Of a stretch of 64,000 nucleotides of DNA, positions 1 through 11,939 are shown in pieces. Location of the stretch: NCBI GenBank assembly GCA_003024785.1, contig PUQB01000909.1, positions 1 to 64,000 of the forward strand, read 5' to 3'. Below the pieces are notes generated by a model. That model had not been told where the DNA came from, ran no database searches, and saw nothing but the letters and a program-made list of their open reading frames with translations. The stretch is from Selaginella tamariscina (lineage: Eukaryota; Streptophyta; Lycopodiopsida; Selaginellales; Selaginellaceae). The position numbers and the translations under genes are program-made. Position 1 is the first letter of the stretch, and each line of letters opens with the position of its first letter.

Positions 1-68
1 ATACCGGGTAAGCAAATTGTTTGGGCGGGATTTATCTCGCCGGTATATTAATCTGTCTTTTTCCTCAG

Positions 69-1711
69 AGAGTTGAAGAAATTGCAGCAGTTGATTTTGC
101 CCAGGTGGGCGGGAAGGAAACATCATTTCTGATGATGTTGATTTCTTGCCCCGAAGATAGGATCTTTGCCAAATGGTTGGGGATTATGGAATCCTTTTCA
201 AAAGGAACACTGAAGAAGAAGCAGACAAGTGAAGGGGAGCCCTCAGAAAAGTCTGCAAAGAAACCCAGTAAGACGCCGAAGGCTAAGTCTGTTCAATCTA
301 CAAAGGATGTAGACAACGATTTCAAGCTCACATGGTTGAAGCCTTTAAATGGAACAACGATGGAGGAGATGGAAGTCTTGGCTGATTTGGTGATCGATGG
401 CAAACTACAAATCAATAACAGCAGCCCAACCTCTCCTTTTCATCTCAAGGCAATGGAGTTGAAGACGGTCAGGCATTTCAAGGAGTGGTTGGGAATACAC
501 TGCCACAAACTGGGTTGGACCTCGACTTCAACATATGAAGAGGTTAGCAAATATTTGCATGTGACGAACGATGATATGCTTGTCGAATGGGTGAACCAAT
601 CGGAAGATCTAGGCAAGAATCTATTGCACGCCAACGCCAAAAAGGAGAACATTGGGATGACGCCTTCTCTTATGGCAGTCCTTCAGCAGCGGAGAACCGA
701 ATTGAACCTTATAAAGGAGGATGCTACGAATCACGACAAGCCCTACAGATGTTTGTTGTTAGATTCGGAGACTTTATGGGGTAACATCACTGCTTGTAGG
801 AAACCGTTTCAATTGTTCGTGATGGATCGGCGGGTGTCAAAAAATCTTTCGACAGATAGGGCACTAGAGGATCTGGTGGAGAAACTTAGCCGTGCAAGCA
901 TATACATAGAAGGTATTTATTATTGAATTCATGCTTGCGCTCTTCACTGATACCTACTTTTTCAGGTATTTATTTCTTGATTCTTGCTCATGTCACCGAT
1001 ACTTTTGCCTTCGCCTTCGCCAAGAAGAATAGACATCGTTGGACAGGATTTTATATGAACGATGCTAATCCCAAGTGCATTGATACTGTTGTTCACTTGG
1101 TTGTTAGGAATGCGCCAAACAATTTCAAGCTTCCAAATGACTGGCCAGGCATCTGTTTGCACTCCAACGGCCCTGAACCTCCATCCGATACACCGATAGG
1201 TATGAGTGACGTATTCGGCAATGTACGTTATCCAAACATTACAAGTCAAGCGGCACGGAGCATCGTCAACTTGATCAGGGGTCCTCACAGTGATGCGTGG
1301 GTTTTTGACTACTGCACTAGGGGGTCCGTCTTGAAGGAGTGTTACCTTCGGCATACATGTGTGTTTGCCGTTGAGAAGGATAAGACCATGGTTGAGGACC
1401 TGAACAAGTGGATAGATTGGGTCTCAACTGAGTACCCCAACGATTCCATAAAGGCGTATTTGAGAAAGTTCCCTCCAGATAAGTGCGATAGCTCTGAAGG
1501 TGAATCTGGTTCAATCTCGGAGTCTGAGAACGAACATCAATCAGATATTAGACCGGAAGTTATCTCGAGGAGTACAGAACATTCGCACACTCCAGGACCC
1601 ATGGAAACATCAATAGAAGATGCAGAAGATCTTGAACCATCTCACAAGCGGCTTAGACCTTCTTCGCCTCATTCAGAAGGTAATAGCGAAGAAGAATTGA
1701 TAATGAATTGA
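69..1711 (+). CDS. DNA N4/N6-methyltransferase-like protein, 5' partial
   Basis: An open frame runs from an acceptor-like cctcag (63-68) to position 912 and continues after a 53-nt intron (913-965, GT-AG) to the stop at 1709-1711, giving about 530 residues. A donor-like gtaagc at 8-13 suggests an upstream exon outside the window, so the true start is not visible. The N-terminal third is Lys/Ser-rich and probably disordered. Near the C-terminus DAWVFDYCTRGSVLKECYL followed by VFAVEKDK resembles the SAM-binding 'DxFxGSG ... vExD' segment of beta-class N4/N6 DNA methyltransferases. The preceding NRHRW and PNITSQAA blocks sit where such enzymes have target and substrate segments. The expected DPPY-like motif is not intact (VMDRR occurs at about that place), so activity is doubtful. 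The C-terminal 60 residues are Ser/Glu-rich. It could be a domesticated or transposon-borne enzyme; the family assignment is an inference. Confidence 0.4.
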
Positions 1712-1983
1712 TAGAGTGATGAATAGTTGTAAATGAGTGTAACATAAGGCATTTTTGTATATTTCTTTTATATTTGTACAGAAAATAAATTCTCAAGGAT
1801 TAATGAAGCTTTTAGTTCAAACATGGGTCACACATTAACAAGGTAAATAATATACCTTGATAATTTTAAGGTCAGCTAATTATCATTTTGCAGATGTAAT
1901 GAAATAATTGAGAACATGGATTTTCAGCATTGCCATGAGGTAAGAGAGGGGTTTGGCGACAATTTCTTGTGCCACATGTCAGA

Positions 1984-3157
1984 ATGACAGAGTTCATGCA
2001 GGAAATGGATAATAATGCAGCTCAAAACATCGTTACCATGGGGGCCACTTCAGTTTTTGCATCATCATTTTTATTGGCTTCAGTTCCGAAATCAATTTCT
2101 TCAGCGCATGCAATATCTGAATCTTGTAAGGATGATGTACAATTAAATGATGAAGGGATAGGCAACGAAATAGTGGCAACGGATAAATGTGAAAGGGAGC
2201 AAACAAGTGATTTGCAAAGTATTCAAGAGGCAACGCTATCTCACGTTACTCATGGCCATATTGTGTTGTTGGATGTCAATGGTGTTCTGCTTCATCGACA
2301 AAGGCCCAGGATAGAAAAACAGAAATCAAACAAGGAGATTTCATTCCTTGTCATGGTAAATTTCGATATGATATTATTTTTCGTCCAGGGTTGGATCGTC
2401 TCTTTCAAAAGCTTAAGGAGATGGGTGCGCTTGTGGGGATTTGGTCATGCATGCAGATTCATAACTTAACACCGCTGTTGAGTTTACTTAAGAAACATTG
2501 TAGTGTTGCAGAAGAGGTGATTCGTAAAGATTGGATTTTTGACCAGCGAATGTGTTATAAACCTCTCGAATTTCACAATATAGAAAGGAAAGCAAGCCAT
2601 ACTTCTTCAAGAATGAAAGAATAATTGGGACTCATGGGGAGATCAGTCGCTTAAGGATAACGAAGAATGCACATATCTTAGTAGTAGACGACTCTCCTCA
2701 GAAGGCTATGCTCAACCAAAACATTGCTTGTATTCATCCAATCACTTTCGATCCATATTCTGATATCGATATCATGGATGAGCTAGTGAACTACTTGGAT
2801 ACGTGCCTCAGAAAGAAGAATCTCGAAAATTTTTGTGAGCAGTATCCACCGTATCATACATTTCCTGAAGCTTTTCTTTCTCGTGATATTGAATTTTATA
2901 AAATGAAGGATAGCAACCGGGCGCTTTATAATATTATTCTTAAGGAACGTCAGTTTTTAGATGAGCCTTTATGCAGACCTTCTCTTATCACATCTTATGT
3001 ATTAACAAGGATGGCAACTCCCAATTGCATTCGTGAGAGTGTTAAGTGGTGGCAACAACATCAAGATATTGACCAAAATGATTTGATTAATCCGGAGAGT
3101 GATGATTTAGACAAAATGAAAAGATTTCTTTGTATGATAGAAAGAAAGTATTTATAA
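1984..3157 (+). CDS. FCP1/NIF-type HAD phosphatase-like protein, frame-disrupted
   Basis: Three reading-frame segments make one HAD phosphatase of the NLI-interacting/FCP1 group. The first (from ATG 1984) carries IVLLDVNGVLLHR, the nucleophile loop. The second (about 2335-2590) carries RPGLDRLF and ALVGIWSC, the typical 'RPGL..F ... GIWSS' block. The third (about 2595-3157) carries ILVVDDSPQKAML, the acidic metal-binding loop, and a helical tail ending in WWQQHQDI. The frame changes near 2300-2335 and again near 2590. In the nucleophile motif the first Asp is kept but the second is Asn (D-V-N); I recall D-x-N being common in a plant clade of this family. An upstream mini-exon (ATG at 1918, donor after 1938) is possible but does not splice in phase. 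Known relatives dephosphorylate proteins such as the RNA polymerase II tail; the substrate here is unknown. Either indels or real decay could explain the breaks. Confidence 0.6.
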
Positions 3158-3989
3158 AAAAATTAACATGTTGATAAGAAAATGATTTCATTTGTAATTA
3201 TGTTTGATAGTATTTCTTCATTATTGTAAACTATTTTTAGAATAATATGAATATTCTAAGATATTTTAGGAATATTCCTTACTAAGTAAGGTTATTGAAG
3301 GATTAATTAATTAATTAATTAATATTTAAGGCTTAATTACATATTAATTAAATGATTAATTAATAATTAAAACTTAAGTATTAATTAGTAATTTATTTTA
3401 TATTCCCATTTTCACGTATCATGCCCACTTTAGTTACAACGTGCATATACTACTTACCTTCTTTTAGGTAGGTTGTTAAGTGAGCCTTATCTGCCTTCAC
3501 CTCACCTTTAGACTTGGGAAGAAGGAAAATTTCTTAATCAAGTTCTCTATAATGAGGAGCTTCTTCTCCTTTGTGTAAGCAACAAAGCCAAACTCAAGTT
3601 TGTCAACCTTCTCTATGAGCATGACTAGTGCAAAACACTACTCATCATGGGGTCTTATGCCTAGAGATTAAGACCCTCTCCATTTACGAGGAAAAAATCC
3701 CATTTGGTATGGACAATTGCACCTATCCTAATCACTCACCTTCCAATGGATTCGCTAACTCTCTGCAATTCTCGGTACGCAATGATCCTTCTTCGTAGCC
3801 ATATCTCTCTCGCTGCACATTATAGAAACCCTTCTACTTCATCATTTTTAGCACATATTAGTAAGAGAATATACTTCTCGAACCCATAAAAATATTATTT
3901 GCTGCAATGTTTTCCTGCATTCTATATTTCCTTAACTTATTTATGTTAACCATTCCTTCAATCTCCCCTCCTTATAATGTTTGTAACTC
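3158..3989. other. AT-rich spacer before the retroelement, no gene seen
   Basis: This stretch follows the HAD gene and contains an ATTA-type simple repeat at about 3303-3372. It leads into the 3' side of the retroelement remnant. No conserved reading frame was seen. An LTR may lie between about 3450 and 3990, but no terminal inverted TG..CA pair could be fixed. Confidence 0.5.
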
Positions 3990-6090
3990 CACAACTCCTT
4001 TTTTCCTTCATCGACTTAATCCAAAAAGAGCTCATATTAAGCTTTTGATTCATCTCTATACCAAAGGACAAGGTCCCCTTCTTGAATCTCCTTTCCTTGC
4101 CTCTTCTTGTTGAGCCATGCCTTTCTCCTCCTCTAAATTGCTTATATTATCCATAAGGCATACATTCTTAGCTCATTCAACTTTTCTTGTTATATTAAAT
4201 GGCTTACCAATGATTCTTTCCTCTCCCAGATTATATTGAATTGCAATTCTCAAGAATGGCACAATGTACTCAATCGAAGTTATGATCTCTAGTCCATATG
4301 CAAGTTTAAAAGGTGTCATACTTGTAACAACTTTCTAAGCTGTCATATAGGCCTAAGAACTTCTAATAACCTTTCATCTCAATCCTTTTTATTTTTATGG
4401 ACCACCAGGTCCTTCCTTAAGATGTTCTTAAGGACTTTGTTTGTAGATTTCAACATGTCTATTACCTTGAGGGTAATATGGCGTGGACTTTTTATGTTTT
4501 ATTACAAATTCCTTCATAAGCATATGTATTGTTGCATTAACAAAATGCTTTCTTGTATCACTCGAATTCCATAATGCACTATTATAGTATTATATATAAC
4601 ATGTGTTGTATTTACACATCCACCTTCCTCATAAGCTCTATTTCTACCCATTTTGTCATGTAATCCGTTAATACCAACACATATTGGTTCCTTTTTGAAT
4701 TCGCAGAATTAATAGGTCCTATGAAATCCATTCCCACTTTTAAAGAAGTTCTACTGGAAGAACTAAGTTGTAAGGGTGTGTCTATTTCTTTAGAAGCAAT
4801 TGTGCACATTGGCATTTATCACTTGACTTGCAATGCTCACTTACATCTCACCATATAATAGGCCACCATAACCCTACTTGGAGGATTTCCTTACTGTTAT
4901 ATTCTCTGTAAAATGACCTTCTGCCAAGCCTGAATGAGTCTCTTTTAAGGACATCCAAGACCTCTAGAGGATCTACACACCTCCTTAGCACTTCATCTAG
5001 TCCCAATTTATATAACTTTCCTCCTACTAAAGAAAAACGTTGTGTCCTCATGACAAATAATTTCTTTTTTATTTGTTATGTTTATATATAGAAGGTATTG
5101 TTCTTGTGATCTAGCCACTTTGGTGGAAATTTACCTGAAATAAATTTCCATCAGGAAAGTCATCCATATTGTGAATAGGAACTTATATGACTTAAATAGT
5201 CAGTTTGTTCATGTTGCCTTCTAGGTTTATGAATGATTTCAAAATCATACTCCTGTAAAAGCAAAACCATTTGGCTAATCTTTCTTTAAGTATTGGTTTA
5301 TTATGTAAATATAATAGTGCGATCTACAAAATTTTTAACCTTGTTAGCCAAAAGGTAGTGTCTAAACTTATAGATGGCATATATCATCCTCAATGCTTAC
5401 TTCTATGTAGTATTATTAATTTACTTTTGTAGGTGTGAGCCTTCAGTTAGCATAATAAATAGGACAATCCTTTCCATCCTCTTGCATCTGTGTAAGTATG
5501 TATAGTAATGTCAAAGGCATCAACATGTAAAGGAAATTATTATCCCACTTAGGACTAACCATATTGGTGCTTTAATAAGAGCCTTTTGCAATTGATTAAA
5601 TGCTTGTCCAATCATATGATACATTAGCTTTAAGTAAATCAATTAAAGGTTTTGTTATTTCAGCATAGTGCTTCAAAATCACCTTCTTAACTCGTTTATA
5701 TCTTGTGAATTATAATCCCAAGATAACTTTCCTGATCCACCAATATACCTTCCTTATAAATCACATGTTCTAAAAGAATTTCCTGATTTGACAAAGAAAT
5801 TACATTTTTCTGAATTCAAAGCAACTGAATTTTGCTTGCATTTCTAAAAACATTTCTCCAAACAATTCAGATGTTCCTCTTTGTACTGTATATATTAAAG
5901 TTGTTTACGAAGTCGTTCATAAAAGACTTCATAAAATTTAAAAGATATTCACGAATTATAAAAAGCTCTCTTATATTGATCTTTTGAAACTACTGTAACC
6001 TAATTATATCCTAAAAAACCACTACAAAGGAATACATTTCCTGTCCCACTACATTATCAAAGCATTTCTGCATAAAAGGAATATGAAAGA
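3990..6090 (-). mobile_element. Decayed Ty3/gypsy retrotransposon pol remnant
   Basis: Read on the minus strand, pol domains occur in the Ty3/gypsy order but in several frames with stops. About 6090-5700 holds the reverse transcriptase tail (PFMQKCFDNV; then NSEKCNFF and KEGILVDQ, which match 'LN.eKC.F ... keGI.vD'). About 5680-5590 holds the RT/RNase H connector (AEITKPLIDLLKA..YDWT). About 5400-5230 holds RNase H (FRHYLLANK, then LYLHNKPIL). About 5051-4850 holds the integrase zinc-binding segment (KLYKLGLDEVLRRCV). About 4815-4380 holds the integrase core (VGMDFIGPI, YVLVLTDYMTKWVE, then STPYYPQGN). About 4340-4020 holds the integrase tail (MTPFKLAYGLE and EIQEGDLVLW). Reverse transcriptase before integrase distinguishes it from Ty1/copia. 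Gag, protease and LTRs were not recognised, and the element cannot be active. Confidence 0.85.
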
Positions 6091-6189
6091 TGTCCTTAGT
6101 TATAACATATAACTTTTATAATTTATTACAACCTGTTTGATATTCCACCTTTCTCGCCTTATTCTTTCGGCTTCTTCGCATCCTAAAAA

Positions 6190-6930
6190 GAAAGGGGAAA
6201 ACATCCTCATTTGTCTCTTGTTAAAGCTTTGACTAAATACCTTAAATGGGATGTCCTGTTTGTCTTGTTCGTCGTCCCCTTTTGTTTCAAGCACGATATT
6301 GCGCATCCCCTTCTGTTTTGTTGTCCTCCCCGTCTTGTTCGTCATCCTCCCCTTTATTTCGCCTTTCCCTTCTTCTTAGGAGATCCTGAGGAAAAAAGAA
6401 AGATTGTCAAAGGTCAATTGTCAAAAGTTTAACTAATTACCTTAAACAGGCTCTTCTGTTGCTGCTTTGCATCTTCTTTGTCGTCCTCCCCTTCTGTTTC
6501 CATCTAATTTGCACATCCCTGTCTTGTTCGTCGTCCTCTCCGTCTTGTTCCATCGTCCTCCCCTCTTGTTTCCACTTTGGTTTGCACATCCCATCTTGTT
6601 CGTCATCTTCTCCATCTTGTCCGTTGTCTTCCCCTTGTATTTCACCTTTCCTTTCTGCTTAGGAAGTTGAGCGCAGTTTGCACATCATCATCTTTTTCAT
6701 GGTCCTTCACATCCTGGAAATGAAGAAAGAAAACAATTGTCAATTGTCAAAAGTCTAACTAAATACCTTCAACAAGCTCTTCTCTGTCGTGTTGGATCAT
6801 CGTCTTCCTCTCTCCTCATTGACTCGTTCGTCGTCCTCCTCTTTCTCATTGTCTTGTTCGTCATCCTCCTCTTCCTCATTGTCCTGTTTCTGTTTGTTTT
6901 TTCTCTCGTTTCTCTCTTTTTCTAATCTTT
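6190..6930 (-). repeat. Repeated low-complexity segment, acidic Glu/Asp/Lys-rich on the minus strand
   Basis: A block containing 'gtcaaaagt.taacta..taccttaaa' recurs at about 6220, 6425 and 6745. The copies are separated by stretches built from cgtcctcc/cttgttcgtc words. On the minus strand these words encode runs such as DDEQD, EEDDE and KRGGR. The copies are diverged and in different frames. This could be the acidic exon of a decayed gene or a degenerate minisatellite; no family is recognisable. Confidence 0.55.
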
Positions 6931-7392
6931 AATGCCTCCTTCATTTGCTGCTCACGTTCTATAGCATGCCTTCTTCTCTCTTGCTTTTCATTCTCGTTCG
7001 CTTGTAGTAGATTGCTATATTGCATCTAAACATAAAAAAAAAAAAACGAAAGTCATCTCAATAACAATAACAAAAAAAAAACAATCACCTTCCAATTTTT
7101 TAGTGCACGCAATCTCCCGATCATCTTTATTGTTGATTGCTTTTGTTTTGCCTCTATTAGCTTTTTTTGGGCATGTTCTAATCCCCGTGCAGTTTATCAT
7201 TTTTTTTAATTCGTTCCTCTACTGCCTGCATTAAGATTTTAAAATCATTTCAAAATCAATAAATTCTTTTACCTCCAACCGCTTGGAAGAAGATTGTTGT
7301 CTCATTCTCCTCCCATGCCCAGCTCCACTCTTTAGCATAGTTAGCTATAAAAAAATGCTATAAGAAAAACACTACATAAATAAAAATACTCA

Positions 7393-7572
7393 CAGCCTCC
7401 CTGTTGTGGATTCTTAACCTATGCTGATTCAAAACCGCTCTGTCAAAACAAAGCTCACCACAAATTCCTGTTTGTGGATATAGGAGGACATTCTCGAGGC
7501 GGCATATTACACCTCCGTCTTCAACTTCCTCCCATTCCTCGGCGTCACTCAGCTTCTCCTCTTCTTCTTCAA
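7393..7572 (-). other. Possible coding fragment, Glu-rich with Cys/His cluster
   Basis: About 60 codons are open on the minus strand. A Glu-rich start (EEEEKLSDAEEWEEVED) leads to a segment with GICGELCFDR followed by LNQHRLRIHNREA. The two Cys and two His resemble a C2H2-like spacing but do not match a standard finger. It lies upstream (in minus orientation) of the acidic repeats at 6.2-6.9 kb and could belong to the same broken gene. No start, stop or splice context could be fixed. Confidence 0.3.
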
Positions 7573-7704
7573 TAAGCTTTCTCTTTTGGTGCCATACTTG
7601 TCTTTGTTTGTTAGTTTTACAACAATCCCCTCAACTTTGGTAATTTGTAATACAAAGAACAAAAATAGAAGCTTACCTTGTTCTTCAACACTTATTGCCG
7701 CCCC

Positions 7705-8045
7705 ACAATTCTGCACTAGAGTCTCTCGGGATCACTGCTGCCACCCTGTAATTCCGTGATCTTGGATGGTTGTTCCTCATGATAGCTCTCCACCTTGTCT
7801 TGTCTAATGCCACAAAGGAGTACCGTGCATGCTTCTAACACACTAAATCACAAACTCAAAGAACTCTTCTTGTATCGCCTCTTCAATGCTTACTACTGCT
7901 CTACTTTTTGCACCAGAGTTCTTGGGATCGCCTCCAAAGCTTGCGCTACTGCCTTGTAATCCCGTGATTTTGAATGGTGTTCCTCATGATAGCTCTCCAC
8001 CCGTTGAGATGTCCTGGCTAGCACCACGAAGGACTGTGCACGCTC
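7705..8045. repeat. Direct duplication of about 120 bp
   Basis: A segment with 'gcaccagagt(c/t)..gggatc' and 'gttcctcatgatagctctccacc' occurs at about 7710-7830 and again at about 7910-8040, a spacing of roughly 200 bp. The copies differ by substitutions and small indels. On the minus strand a short open stretch (WRAIMRNNHPRSRNYR) exists in one copy only, so coding capacity is not conserved. Confidence 0.6.
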
Positions 8046-8104
8046 TCAGCGTCTTGAAGCCCTAATCCTATCGCCTAATCCATTAAAGCTAGATTACTTA
8101 GAAC

Positions 8105-10065
8105 CAGCTAACTACAACCGTGTAAATGAAATCCATTTGGTTTTTGGTGGATTTAAGTACGGGCCAAAAACATAAGCTACTCTTAAAGTATTGCCCTAAT
8201 CCTATAGCTCAATCAACCAGAAGTATAAGCCCTAATCACTATCGCCCTAATCCCGTATCTTAAAGTATCGCCCTAATCTCGTAGCTCAATCAGACCAGAA
8301 AGATACTTAAAATCCACCAAACAACCAAATGGATTTCATTTACACGGTTGTAGGCTATTGGTTGTAAGTAATACTACAGACCAAATATCTTCAACTGTTT
8401 CCGTGCGTTATTTTGTTGTTTGGTACACCTATCTTTAAGGTTTCTAGCAAGCTATTTCTTGCTTGATATAATTCCTTTTTCTTAGTGAGGAGATACCCAA
8501 CTAGCTATCTCACACCTTTTGAAGCTTTTAAACATTTAGTACCTTGGGCAAATGGTCTCAAAGGAATATCTCTCTAAACTCGATACCCCAAGGTTACCCT
8601 AGGGTTTAGGATTCCTTGTGTTATTTATTTATTTATTTTTGGCATTTCTAAGGTTCACAATTGCATGAGACAATCCACATACAATTTTTACTAGGAAGAC
8701 ACTTAAAATCCACCAAAAACAACATTGATTTCACTTACAATGTTAGCGGTCTTTAGTTCTTAGTAATACTTCTTAACAAATACTTCGATGCTTTCGTGCA
8801 TTATTTGTGTTGGCATTTTCAAGTTCAAATATGCCTCTAGCTTGTATAGACAATGTCCACATGCAATTTTGGACCAAAAAGACGCTTAAAATCCACCAAA
8901 AACTAAATTGATTTCCTTTTTATATATATACATAGTAACGGAAGCAAAATAATGCACGAAAGTAGTTGAAGGTATTTGGTCTATAGTATTACTTACAACC
9001 AACAATTTACAATTGTGTAAATAAAATCTATTTGGTTTTTGGATTTTAAGTGTCTTTATGGTTCGAAATTGCCTGTAAACATTGTCTACGAACGCCAAGG
9101 GCATATTTGAACTTGAAAAATGCCAAACAACAAAATAATGCATGGAAGGGGTTAATGGTATTTGTTTCACTGTAATACTTATAACTAAAGACTAGTAAAT
9201 TTATACATGAAATCCAGTGGATTTTAAGCATCCTCCTAGTTTGAAATCGTCTATGGACATTGTCTATGCAAGCCAGGGCCAATTTTGGACCTAAAAATGG
9301 TAAAAAAAATAATAATAACGCATGGAAGCATTGATTGTGTTTGTTCCATCAATTGATTTAAGCGTCTTTCTGTTCAAAATTGTATGAGGACAACCAATGA
9401 CCAACAATTGTGTAAATGAAATCAATTTGGTTTTTGGTGGATTTTAAACATCTTTCTAGTCCAAAATCGCATGTGGACATTGTCTATGCAAGCTAGAGGC
9501 ATATTTGAACTTGAAAAATGCCAAAATAAATAAAATAAATAATTCATGAAAGCGGTTGATTGTGTTTGTTCCATTAATTGACTTAAGCGTCTTTCTAGTT
9601 CAAAATCGTATGTGAACAACCATGACAACAATTGTGTAAATGAAATCAATTTGGTTTTTGGTGGATTGTAAGCGTCTTTTTGATTCAAAATTGCTTGTGG
9701 ACATTGTCTACACAAGCCATGCCATTGGCATATATGAACATGAAAAATGCCAAACAACAAAATAACACACGAAAGTGGTTAAAAGGTAGTTGTTCCATAA
9801 TAATACTTAAGACCAAAGACCCAATAAGTAATACTTATACCGAATACAATGTAAATGAAATCCATTTGATTTTTGGTGGATTTTAAGCATCTTTCCAAAC
9901 AACAAGCTATGCCAAACAACAAAATAACCACGGTTACGCAGTATTACTTACAACTAAAGACCAATAACTGTGTAAATGAAATCAATGTTGTTTTTAGTCG
10001 ATTTTAAGCATCTTCTTGGTACAAAATCATCTATGAACATTGTCTATGCAAGCCAGGGGCATTCT
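8105..10065. repeat. Satellite-like array, monomer about 190-220 bp, with an orientation switch
   Basis: The core word 'aatgaaatcaatttggtttttggtgga' or close variants recurs in plus orientation at about 8124, 9013, 9200 (partial), 9412, 9635, 9850 and 9970. Its reverse complement is seen at about 8310, 8695 and 8885. Around each core are 'gtggacattgtctatgcaagcc', 'gaacttgaaaaatgcc' and 'aacaacaaaataatgcacgaaa'. Spacing in the plus-oriented run is about 187, 212, 223, 215 and 120 bp. The orientation flips between about 8920 and 9010. Open frames crossing the array are repeat-derived and are not annotated as genes. Confidence 0.85.
8400..8625 (-). repeat. Inverted copy of the 10.23-10.41 kb block
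   Basis: The sequence here, including a telomere-like 'ccctagggttta', 'accttgggcaaatgg' and 'cttgatataattcc', is the diverged reverse complement of 10230-10410. The pair flanks the orientation-switched satellite array, so the whole 8.4-10.4 kb region has an imperfect inverted-repeat layout. Confidence 0.75.
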
Positions 10066-10074
10066 TCTACCCTA

Positions 10075-11050
10075 CCTAGAATATGCCCTAATTTTCAATA
10101 ATCAATCTCCAGCGAGAAATTTGAGCAGCTCTTGAGCTAAACACCATGAACTCCTCCATACACTCTTGATAAAACAAAACCATAGAAGAAGTAGACCTGG
10201 TACAAGGCTTTCATTTTTAAAATAGAGGTTCTTCCTAACCCTAAACCCTAGGGTTTACAGAGATTGTTCCTTCAAGACCATTCGCCCAAGGTATTAAATG
10301 TTGAAAGCTTCAAAAGGGTGCAAGATAGCTGTTGGGTATCTCTCCAATAAGAAAAAGGAATTACATCAAGCAAAAAATAGTTGCTGAAAACTTAGAGGTA
10401 GATGTACCAAACTCAAGAAAATCTTAAAAAATGGTGGCTTCTAAAAAAGTAAACTTGTCACCAATTTAGTCCTCTCTCCGCACGTAGCAAATCTCCATTG
10501 CATGTCATGATCCCTATGTTAAGTCTGCAAATTTTTGAGGCCAGAAGATGGAGAGGGGTTAGATATACAAGCCCATTCACTCAATTTTCCAGAAAAATAA
10601 AGAACTACATTAAGGAAGAAATAGCTTGTTGGAAACCTTAGAGACAGGTGTACCATACTCAAGAAAGATCCTAGAAAATGGTGGCTTCTAAAGAAAATAA
10701 GCCATCACCAAATTTGATCATGTCTGCATAAATAGAAAATCTCATTGCATGTCATGATCCCTGTGCTAACTTTACAAATTTTTCAGCCAAAAGATGGAGA
10801 GGGGTCAGATGTACAAGCCCATCCACTCAATTTTTCAGAAAAATAAAGAACTAGACTATGAGAAGGAGATTTTCTGGTTGTAAGTCCAAAAAGAGGAAGA
10901 AACGAAGGGAATTTTCACTCTATAGTGGTGGGTGCAATTGAGTGTAATTGTCAATGTGATCATATGGTAGAAGCCCTGATTGTTAGCTATTCCATGTCGA
11001 GCTCCAAATGCCAAACTCGGAATGGCAATTGATGAAGTATCTAAGATGCA
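10075..11050 (+). repeat. Dispersed duplicated block, copy A, with telomere-like motif
   Basis: It begins near 'gaatatgccctaattttcaataa' and contains 'ccctaaaccctagggttta' (about 10240). A sub-block 'aaaatggtggcttctaaa ... aagatggagaggggt ... tgtacaagcccat' occurs twice inside it, at about 10430-10580 and 10675-10840. The same succession returns at 12.83-13.55 kb (copy B). No conserved coding frame was seen, so this looks like a non-autonomous repeat family or a segmental duplication. Confidence 0.75.
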
Positions 11051-11939
11051 CTCCTAGAAATCTAGCTCGCAAAATAATGGAGAGAACCATCCACTGGCCT
11101 CATGGAATAGTTTGTGCCTTGTACTCTAAAGAACTACTCCTTATTCATGTAGGCATGAACCACAAATGCCTCAAACCCAAAAAAACAACACGTGTGTTGT
11201 GAAGGTGATCAAGGTGACTAAAATCCCATGGGGTCAAGGAGGACTTCGAAGCTTTGAAACTAAATTCCCAAACTAAATCCTTGACAAGAGAGCTTGGGTC
11301 AAGGAGGACTTCAGAGTGCGAATGGGAGATATGATGTAATGTTTTGAAGGCGCGAGAAGACCAAGCATCACCCCTACTTGGAGGAGAATAGATATTTGGG
11401 GAGATGTGGATGGGACATCCATGTTTAGTGGGATCTCCTTGAAGCTGAGGTTGGGTTACCAGTATGGGAGGCACTGGGCCATGAGCGTTGGGCAATGTGG
11501 AGAGCGACCGTGGTCTAGACACTTTGGGAGGCACGGAACTACAAATGCTTTGAGGATCACAAGCTAGAGTCTAGGTAGTGATTACCTTGTGGTGGAGGAT
11601 GTCCCTTTCAGCCATCAAACTTACTTTGCCCTCATACATGTGGGCATGTCGAGGAAGCAAGAGGTCATCTCCAACATGGATTCATACAGTGAGAAGAAGA
11701 AGGAGCCCACCACCAAGAGCAATGGAAAGAAGAAGAAGCATCGATAAGAACAAACCAAAGATCTCTTACCAAGTAATAATATGGATGTTGTAACTAAAAT
11801 GGGCATGGCTATAGTCCCATTTCCTAATAATTAGCAATTTTAGCTATTTAATTAGTGAAGGAGCAACAGAGAGTCACAAGGAACATCCGATTATATATGT
11901 GATATTGATCTCTCTCTTCTCATAGACCATTCCAAAGGA
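11051..11939. other. Unassigned sequence between the repeat copies
   Basis: About 900 bp of less AT-rich sequence contains some open frames on both strands, but no recognisable domain, start context or splice pattern. The minus-strand frame at 11145-11534 (Pro/Ser/His-rich) has no family resemblance that I recognise. Confidence 0.4.

Noticed and set aside
9422..9760. 112-codon minus-strand open frame in the satellite array
   Set aside because: It is entirely repeat sequence and is not maintained in the neighbouring monomers.
10237..10260. True telomere or chromosome end suggested by CCCTAAA repeats
   Set aside because: Only two units in head-to-head orientation occur, embedded in a dispersed repeat.
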